NCBI GenBank assembly: GCA_947573015.1
Contig: CANPDS010000021.1
Location: 1 to 15,946 of the forward strand
DNA length: 15,946 bases
Direction: 5' to 3'
Source: an uncultured Muribaculum sp.
GTDB lineage: Bacteria > Bacteroidota > Bacteroidia > Bacteroidales > Muribaculaceae
The notes below the pieces were generated by a model. It ran no database searches. It worked only from the letters and a program-made list of their open reading frames with translations, and was not told the origin of the DNA. Each line of letters starts with the position of its first letter. Position 1 is the stretch's first letter. Shown here piece by piece: positions 1 to 5,818 of the stretch. Both the position numbers and the translations under genes were made by a program.

Positions 1-1530
1 CCCTATAGTATTGAGACCAACTGGTTTACCGACCGACGTACTGATGACTTCGCTCAACGTACCACTATGTACGATATTCCAGCGGGAACACTTGCCAGCA
101 CGACAAGTTGGATCAGTACGAGTTGGAGTTATACCTACAAGGCTATCAGCCGTTGCAATCGTGTGATTGAAAGTGTTGACCGGCTTGGGATCAATTCCGA
201 TGAAGCTATACGTCTGCGTGCGGAGGCACACTTCTTCCGTGCATATTTCTATGCGCGTCTGATCACTCTGTGGGGCGATGTCCCCTACTATACCGGTGCA
301 ATTACCATTGACGAGGCACGCCAGATGGGACGCACTCCTAAAAATGATATAAAGAAGGCTGTGTATGCCGACTACGACTATGCAAGTGAGAATCTTCCCG
401 AAAGCAATGTAGTGTCAGGTATATGGCGTGTGAACAAAGGTGCGGCTCTCGCTCTCAAAGCCCGTATAGCTCTGACTATGGAGGACTGGGAGATTGCACG
501 TGACGCGGCAAAAGAATGTATAGATATGCATGTCTATAGTCTGGCTCCGGATTATGGTGAATTATTCCGTGACAAAAGTATGGACAACGGAGAGTTTATT
601 TTTGCTATAGCTAATTCTGCCGATCTTGGTCAGTCGAGCGCTGCCGGTTCATTCATGCTGCGTACAGCCGGTGGAACGGCTGCAGCCCAGCCGTCATGGG
701 ATCTGCTTGCCGCATATGAATGCATCGATGGAAAGCCTATCGACGAGTCGCCGCTGTTTGCTTGCCATAATCCATATCTCAACCGCGATCCTCGCTGTTG
801 TGAGACATTTGTCGCTCCTGGCACTGTAGTATACGGATGTGAGTTCAATCCGGATCCGAATGTAGCCAATGTAATGCTCGATGGGAAATCGACTAAGAAC
901 AAAGACTGTAAACCCAATGACCAATATGCGGCATACTGTAGCACCTGCTTGCGTAAAGGTGCCCAGGAGTCATGGCGCAATGGCGATAAGTTGAATGATA
1001 ATCCTACTCTTATTATGCGCTATGCTGATGTATTGCTAATGTATGCTGAGGCTAAGGTGGAATTAGGAGAACTGGACGATAATATGCTGAATGCTATTAA
1101 CGATGTGCGTGCGCGAGCTTATAAGACATCGCGTGATAATGTCAATGCCTATCCGGCTCTAAAGATGGGAGATCAGAACACCATGCGTCTCGCCATACGG
1201 CGTGAACGGCGTGTGGAATTCGCTTGGGAAGGCCGCCGTTTCTTCGATCTGCTCCGTTGGGGTTGGATGAAAAAAGCTTTGAGCCATGATTATTATGGTC
1301 ATTTGAATGCTACTGGCCTTAAAACGATGGCAGCACAGGGTAAATATTATTGGCCCATGGTACCTGAAATCGATGAAGAAGGATTTGCTGATTTCAAGCC
1401 AATGTTTGATGCCGGCGATATCGCTCGTTATGGTGTGCGCGTATATGACGAGCGTTTGCCTTTGTTGCCGCTCCCATTTGATGAGGTGGATATATCAAAC
1501 GGTAAGATACAGAACAATCCCGGATGGTGA
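1..1530 (+). CDS. SusD/RagB-family outer-membrane glycan-binding lipoprotein, 5' end missing
   Basis: The reading frame is open from base 1 through the first ATG at 67, so the gene begins left of the window; 509 residues are visible. SusD proteins are surface lipoproteins that cap a SusC TonB-dependent transporter and deliver glycans to it. The SusD-like N-terminal region shows NRVIESVDRL and the helical segment EAHFFRAYFYARLITLWGDV. The C-terminal SusD_RagB domain shows YADVLLMYAEAKVELGEL, RRERRVEFAWEGRRFFDLLRW and the classical ending LPLPFDEVDISNG...NNPGW. The lipoprotein signal and roughly the first 80 residues are missing because of the window edge, not a mutation. A susC partner is expected just upstream. 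The next gene starts 65 bases after the stop. The family call is firm; the substrate cannot be read from the sequence. Confidence 0.95.
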   Translation, partial: PYSIETNWFTDRRTDDFAQRTTMYDIPAGTLASTTSWISTSWSYTYKAISRCNRVIESVDRLGINSDEAIRLRAEAHFFRAYFYARLITLWGDVPYYTGAITIDEARQMGRTPKNDIKKAVYADYDYASENLPESNVVSGIWRVNKGAALALKARIALTMEDWEIARDAAKECIDMHVYSLAPDYGELFRDKSMDNGEFIFAIANSADLGQSSAAGSFMLRTAGGTAAAQPSWDLLAAYECIDGKPIDESPLFACHNPYLNRDPRCCETFVAPGTVVYGCEFNPDPNVANVMLDGKSTKNKDCKPNDQYAAYCSTCLRKGAQESWRNGDKLNDNPTLIMRYADVLLMYAEAKVELGELDDNMLNAINDVRARAYKTSRDNVNAYPALKMGDQNTMRLAIRRERRVEFAWEGRRFFDLLRWGWMKKALSHDYYGHLNATGLKTMAAQGKYYWPMVPEIDEEGFADFKPMFDAGDIARYGVRVYDERLPLLPLPFDEVDISNGKIQNNPGW

Positions 1531-1595
1531 TCACCCCGAAGATTAATGATGCTGACGTTATTTTCAATCCAAAAACTTTTCATTACCACACAACA

Positions 1596-2546
1596 ATGAG
1601 TGTAGACGAAATAATACTCCGCAGCCGCTTTCAGCCGCTGAAACGCATATTGGCCTACGATGTGTTCAACACCGGATTCAATGGCTGGATGACACTGCTT
1701 CCTAATTTTACCGAATATCCCGACTTCGATGTGCCCAAGACTTTGGTCAATAAGGATCAGTGGCCTCCGGTGATGCTCAGCTCCGCCACGTACCGCTATC
1801 CCGGCACCCATGGTGCCATGTCTGGCACCTTCAGTCTCAAGTTGTCTACGCGTCCGGTCCACTCTCGCTATGAGGATATTCCAGCTCCGGGTTCGATGGG
1901 ACATGCCATCAAGCGCCTGTCGTTCTATACACCCGGAAGTCGTTTCCTGCAGATTGAATGCTGGTTCTCCTACACAGCTGAGCAGGATACGCTTGATTCG
2001 GACGACCATCCGCAGCCTGGACTGCATGAGCGCAGTATACGGGCATTCGGCATGGGATTTGATATTCAGGAGCGCGGTGAGCGCTATCAGGTCGGGGTGC
2101 GCCATCTCAACTGTTTCAATGGCAACCTCGTGCAACGATGGGAGATCGAGAACTCCGCTGATGTCACCGACAAGGAGTGGGCCTTCGGTCTGGAAGGCGA
2201 CTGGTGCAAGCGTGGTATAGATCCATGGTGGTTCGGTCGCCGTTATCCCGACGGACGCCACGAGGCATTCCAGATAATACCGGATTCGCATCAGCAGCTG
2301 ATATACAATGAGACTGACTGTAAGCTCAACTGGCAGTATATGCGCCTTAAGATCGACACACTCAACCGTGAGTATGTGGAATTTCAATGTCAGGATCGCA
2401 TTTGGGATCTGCGCGGCACACATGTGACCAATGTGCCCGGTTATCATCGTATCGACAATCTCATCAATCCTCTCTTCTGGGTGGAGACAGATGAAGACCG
2501 CCGTGTTTTCTTCTATATCGATTCGGTAGTAGTGTCACAGGAATAA
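1596..2546 (+). CDS. Uncharacterised beta-rich protein without signal peptide, in the SusD cluster
   Basis: The protein has 316 residues from the ATG at 1596. The same frame opens at an ATG at 1524, overlapping the susD stop and adding 24 residues (MVITPKINDADVIFNP...). I prefer 1596 because that leader looks non-coding and MSVDEIILRSRFQPLKRILA reads like a natural N-terminus. There is no signal peptide, lipobox or membrane segment. The protein is rich in Trp, Tyr and Phe and in alternating beta patterns. Its end, RRVFFYIDSVVVSQE, resembles the last strand of concanavalin-like jelly rolls. The composition and pattern recall a Bacteroidetes/Firmicutes domain of unknown function (possibly DUF6772), which I offer only as a lead. 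A role in sugar or ligand recognition would be inference. It lies 25 bases before the next gene and probably shares the susD transcript. Confidence 0.8.
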   Translation: MSVDEIILRSRFQPLKRILAYDVFNTGFNGWMTLLPNFTEYPDFDVPKTLVNKDQWPPVMLSSATYRYPGTHGAMSGTFSLKLSTRPVHSRYEDIPAPGSMGHAIKRLSFYTPGSRFLQIECWFSYTAEQDTLDSDDHPQPGLHERSIRAFGMGFDIQERGERYQVGVRHLNCFNGNLVQRWEIENSADVTDKEWAFGLEGDWCKRGIDPWWFGRRYPDGRHEAFQIIPDSHQQLIYNETDCKLNWQYMRLKIDTLNREYVEFQCQDRIWDLRGTHVTNVPGYHRIDNLINPLFWVETDEDRRVFFYIDSVVVSQE

Positions 2547-2571
2547 CTTTAATCATTCAGTACCAAGATAC

Positions 2572-2904
2572 ATGAAACAATTCAATGCATCTCACCTGGA
2601 GATCAAGAAATGGTTTACCGGGACCTTATATACCCATCCCTATGAAGCCGGATGGGCCGATGAGGCAATATTTTTCGTAATGATCGAACATGAGAAAGGT
2701 GACGGTCCTACCCTTACCGCCCGTGTGGAGATATCTCACGATGGTGTGGTATGGGCTTCCGATGGGAGCGGGCCGGTGACATTCTCCGGCAAAGGGCTGC
2801 ATCCGATCAAGGTGCAACCTAATTTCGGCAACTGGCTGCGTCTGGCTGTCGAAATCGAAGGTGGCGAACTTTTCCTAAATATTCAGATACACTGTAAAGG
2901 ATAA
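2572..2904 (+). CDS. Small uncharacterised beta-sandwich-like protein (110 aa)
   Basis: I do not recognise this family with confidence. The 110 residues have no signal peptide or membrane helix. From about residue 45 to the end they alternate hydrophobic and polar residues in short strands (LTARVEISHDGVVWASDG, then FGNWLRLAVEIEGGELFLNI). This suggests a compact beta-sandwich similar to carbohydrate-binding or discoidin-like modules, but that is inference. It starts 25 bases after the preceding unknown gene and stops 4 bases before the phosphoesterase gene, so all are very probably on one mRNA. Coding status is supported by the tight spacing, the protein-like composition, and a start and stop that fit between its neighbours. 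It could be a cytoplasmic partner of the upstream protein. Confidence 0.8.
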   Translation: MKQFNASHLEIKKWFTGTLYTHPYEAGWADEAIFFVMIEHEKGDGPTLTARVEISHDGVVWASDGSGPVTFSGKGLHPIKVQPNFGNWLRLAVEIEGGELFLNIQIHCKG

Positions 2905-2908
2905 TACC

Positions 2909-4555
2909 ATGATGAAAAGAACATATATCTATATGGCTGCAATGGCCATAACTGCAATAACCACAGCAACCTCCTGCTCGGATGACAAAGAATACTTCGG
3001 CGCACCTCTTATCAAGCAACCGGCTCCTGAAGAAATAATGGTGATGGGGCAGGTAAAAACCGAAGCTGGAACTCCGATTGCAGATGTCGTGGTGTCCGAC
3101 GGATACAATCTTACTAAGACTGATGCGGAAGGGAAGTATGCCTTGGAATCATCAGTTCCATTGGGATATGTATTTGTATCAACCCCAAATGGTTATGAGC
3201 CGGCTACATTCCTCGACAGCCGTCCTAAGTTCTGGCAACAGGTTGATAAGCGTGCCGGGACAAGCGTTGATTTTACCTTGCGTGCCATTGATTCAAAACC
3301 ATTGTCCATAATTGCTATTGCAGATCCTCAGATATCAAATCGTTGCGGAGATGTCGAGTTGATGCATACGATGTATGTCCCTGAGATCAACCGGGCTATT
3401 GACTCTTTGCGCAATAAAGGCACAAATCCTATTGTTGTGACTCTTGGAGATCTTATATGCGATTGGTTTGTGGTGCATAACTACGGCTATACTCTTGATA
3501 AGTTTAATTCAGACTTCACTGTAAATGCACCGGTATATCATACTATTGGAAATCATGATAATGACCCATATATATCAGGCGATCTTGCGAGTGCGTCAAC
3601 ATGGCATGCAATAAATGGGCCATCGTATTACTCATTTAATCGTGGTGGGGCTCATTTTATTGTAACAGACAACATTGTCTATACTAATCCGGGAGCAGAG
3701 CCCGGGAAGTCTGGTAGTCGTTCCTATACCACCGCTCTAACTGCCGATCAGTTGAGCTGGATAGAAAAAGATCTGGAGACAATACAGGATAAGTCGGCAC
3801 CTCTATTCATATTGATGCATGGTATTTTTCTGACTTATCCTGTAGCGGAAGGTCAGACCGTGAGCAAGGTGTACCGTTTTGATGATGGTGGTCCGCAATT
3901 AGGTGAGATGCTTGCTGACTTCACTGATGTGAAAGTGCTTTCCGGGCATGCCCATAAAAGCCATTTCCAGCATACGCCAGAAGGGAATATCCGTGAATAT
4001 AACTATGCCGGAGCCAATGGTGGATGGTGGCCTGCGGGATTCACTCCATACCGTGCCAATCTTCCTACATGTTTTGACGGTGCGCCTTGGGGAATTGGCA
4101 TCTGGGACTTTTCAGGATCAGAACCATCTCATCTTTACAAGGGCTTTGAGTATCCTGTTGATTTTCAGATTCGTGCTTACGATCTTAATCAAGTTACTAT
4201 CAGCGATAAGGATTTATCCTCCAAATACTATCCAGGAGATGCTGCAAATGCGAATGTAGTGATGGCTAATATTTGGGCATATGAGCCTGGATGTACGGTA
4301 AAAATGTTTGAGAACGGAACAGAACTGACTGTGAAGCGAGTGAAGGCAGAAGATCCATATCTGATACTTAAACACCTCATCCCCATCAAGGCCGACTATG
4401 GGGGTACTCTCAACAGTGGTATGGCGCCAGAAAGTACTGCTCACATGTTCCGTGCGCAAGCATCGACAGCTACGGCACCTATAACTATAGAATTCCACGA
4501 CCTTTATGGCCGTAAGTTTACTAAAGTGCTCAATCGTCCATCTGGCATCGAGTAA
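2909..4555 (+). CDS. Surface-type lipoprotein, calcineurin-like metallophosphoesterase with N- and C-terminal accessory domains
   Basis: This is a 548-residue metal-dependent phosphoesterase. The N-terminus is a lipoprotein signal with lipobox TATSC (Cys23). It is followed by SDDKE, an acidic stretch like the Bacteroidetes lipoprotein export signal, so surface exposure is likely. Residues about 44-125 form a carboxypeptidase-regulatory-like beta domain (GTPIADVVVSDGYNLTKTDA), as in the MetallophosN family. The catalytic core follows: ADPQ (139-141), GDLICD (180-185), GNHD (214-217), LMHG (His304) and GHAH (346-349). The first motif has Gln where most calcineurin-like enzymes have His (D-x-H). 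A C-terminal beta domain spans about 415-535 (MetallophosC-like). Homologous architectures are common in Bacteroidetes glycan loci, acting on phosphate mono- or diesters; the substrate here is unknown. It is the last gene before a hairpin at 4567 and starts 4 bases after the small upstream gene. Its DNA looks somewhat AT-richer than the genes to the right. Confidence 0.92.
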   Translation: MMKRTYIYMAAMAITAITTATSCSDDKEYFGAPLIKQPAPEEIMVMGQVKTEAGTPIADVVVSDGYNLTKTDAEGKYALESSVPLGYVFVSTPNGYEPATFLDSRPKFWQQVDKRAGTSVDFTLRAIDSKPLSIIAIADPQISNRCGDVELMHTMYVPEINRAIDSLRNKGTNPIVVTLGDLICDWFVVHNYGYTLDKFNSDFTVNAPVYHTIGNHDNDPYISGDLASASTWHAINGPSYYSFNRGGAHFIVTDNIVYTNPGAEPGKSGSRSYTTALTADQLSWIEKDLETIQDKSAPLFILMHGIFLTYPVAEGQTVSKVYRFDDGGPQLGEMLADFTDVKVLSGHAHKSHFQHTPEGNIREYNYAGANGGWWPAGFTPYRANLPTCFDGAPWGIGIWDFSGSEPSHLYKGFEYPVDFQIRAYDLNQVTISDKDLSSKYYPGDAANANVVMANIWAYEPGCTVKMFENGTELTVKRVKAEDPYLILKHLIPIKADYGGTLNSGMAPESTAHMFRAQASTATAPITIEFHDLYGRKFTKVLNRPSGIE

Positions 4556-4566
4556 TATGCAAAATT

Positions 4567-4604
4567 CGTGTCTGCCGGAAAGATATTACTCTCCGGCAAA
4601 CACG
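4567..4604 (+). terminator. Hairpin after the phosphoesterase gene, probable terminator
   Basis: A 13-base arm at 4567-4579 pairs with 4592-4604 with one mismatch (C4572 against A4599). The pairing is CGTGTCTGCCGGA with TCCGGCAAACACG around a 12-base loop. It begins 12 bases after the stop codon of the phosphoesterase gene. The downstream tail is only weakly T-rich (TTCTTA), so termination strength is uncertain; it could also be an mRNA 3'-end stabiliser. Confidence 0.6.
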
Positions 4605-4649
4605 TTCTTAAAGCCGCTTATTTATAGAAATCAGCCAAATTATAATTTC

Positions 4650-5684
4650 ATGAAAAAGACTTTACTCATCTCAGCAATCGTGTTCTCCTCTCTATCCCTA
4701 TCTGCGCAGGATTACCATGGATTTGACATCAATGCCTCACAGCAACTTATCGACAATAAGCTGCGTGGCACTCTTCCGAAGGAAGTGTACCGTATAAATA
4801 AGGCTCTTACATTGCAGGTATTGTATCAGCCGGAATTTCGTCCGATGACCGCCAGTGACGACCTGACATCGTATACTCAGGGCACCACAACAGGCATAGT
4901 AAGCAATAAATTCGTTGATTTTGCCAGCCCGAACGGCACCTACGAAGTGAATGCATCACTCAAGGCCGGCTATATGGATGGTATGGTGCTTACTTCCGTG
5001 ATGGCGGAAAATGGCCTTGCTTATGTTACCATCCCTGACCAGTATTATAAAGATGGTGAGTTGGTTGATGTGCCTGCTTCAGGTGGTGATATCCGTGTGC
5101 GATTTGTCACTGAGTCGAATGATAAGGGGCGTCTTAATGATAGTGAGGCGTGTCATACTGAGGATATCACAGGTGTCTACCTTACAGTAGACGCACCTTC
5201 GACAGTTGCGATCTCAAATAATTTTGTACAGGCCAATACGACTACAAAATTTGATGGATCCAAGGCTACCGGTACATCTGACGAACTTGGGGCGGTACAG
5301 CGCACGGCTACCTTTAATCTTCCCTCAACGAAGGGAAATGGGCCGGAGGATATAACCTATGTAGGTAAAGCCACCAACTGCTGGAATCTTTTCACATACA
5401 AGCGTACGTCAGACACTTATGCTTTCCCGATCTGCTACGTGGATATAGTGTTCAAGGGTGTGAAGCCCGGTGAGCGTGTGGGATGGACAAATTACCAGAC
5501 ACTTCATGAGGGTTACACTCCAAAAGCCTATACCGGTACATCGGCAATCGAGGGCGTGGCCGGCGATGATGTTGACATACCAGCCGAATATTATACCCTT
5601 CAGGGGGTGAAAGTCGACAATCCCTCTGTCGGCATATACATAATGCACAAAGGCTCGACATCAAGAAAGATTGTTATCCGATAA
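4650..5684 (+). CDS. Secreted protein of unknown function with C-terminal sorting-like motif
   Basis: The protein has 344 residues from the ATG at 4650. A longer frame from 4506 exists, but its extra 48 residues overlap the phosphoesterase gene and cross the terminator hairpin. By contrast, MKKTLLISAIVFSSLSLSAQ is a clean Sec signal peptide with probable cleavage after SLSA. The mature part is beta-rich, without an enzyme motif I recognise. The last 35 residues (YYTLQGVKVDNPSVGIYI..., ending RKIVIR) match the pattern 'YxLQGxxVxNPxxGIYI...' seen at the C-terminus of many Bacteroidales secreted proteins. It resembles the type IX secretion type A sorting domain, implying transport across the outer membrane or surface anchoring. 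I do not recognise the body family. It sits 94 bases beyond the phosphoesterase gene and is flanked by two hairpins, so it is probably its own transcription unit. No clear promoter was seen upstream. Confidence 0.85.
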   Translation: MKKTLLISAIVFSSLSLSAQDYHGFDINASQQLIDNKLRGTLPKEVYRINKALTLQVLYQPEFRPMTASDDLTSYTQGTTTGIVSNKFVDFASPNGTYEVNASLKAGYMDGMVLTSVMAENGLAYVTIPDQYYKDGELVDVPASGGDIRVRFVTESNDKGRLNDSEACHTEDITGVYLTVDAPSTVAISNNFVQANTTTKFDGSKATGTSDELGAVQRTATFNLPSTKGNGPEDITYVGKATNCWNLFTYKRTSDTYAFPICYVDIVFKGVKPGERVGWTNYQTLHEGYTPKAYTGTSAIEGVAGDDVDIPAEYYTLQGVKVDNPSVGIYIMHKGSTSRKIVIR

Positions 5685-5699
5685 AGTTTGCATCCGAAA

Positions 5700-5737
5700 G
5701 AATAGGGGTATCAACATGTGCGTTGATACCCCTATTC
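5700..5737. terminator. Perfect 16-bp hairpin between convergent genes, probable bidirectional terminator
   Basis: The arm at 5700-5715 (GAATAGGGGTATCAAC) is exactly complementary to 5722-5737 around the 6-base loop ATGTGC. It lies 16 bases after the stop of the + strand secreted-protein gene and 82 bases beyond the stop of the convergent GH3 gene. The + strand tail contains ATCTTTAAATAATT; the - strand tail starts TTTCGG. Both are only moderately U-rich in RNA, but the stem is strong. Confidence 0.85.
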
Positions 5738-5818
5738 GCTATCTTTAAATAATTGGTGACGGGCATGTATGGTGAGGATGTTCATGCCATACCGGTGGGG
5801 TGCACATCGGCAAAAGGA

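Noticed and set aside
1428..2447. 339-codon open frame on the - strand opposite the unknown gene
   Set aside because: The + strand frame here has operon spacing and protein-like composition. The antisense translation is low in typical domain patterns, with many Cys, His and Ile runs, and is a mirror effect of codon bias.
2545..2552. TAACTTTA resembling the -7 promoter box before the 110-residue gene
   Set aside because: The last base differs from the TAnnTTTG consensus, it overlaps the previous stop codon, and I did not identify a matching -33 element.
4506..4649. Upstream extension of the secreted-protein frame
   Set aside because: It overlaps the end of the phosphoesterase gene and crosses a hairpin. 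The signal peptide starts exactly at the internal ATG at 4650.
5762..5788. Inverted repeat GGCATG/CATGCC before the end of the GH3 gene
   Set aside because: The stem is only 6 bp with a 15-base loop, too weak to call when the 16-bp hairpin lies close by.
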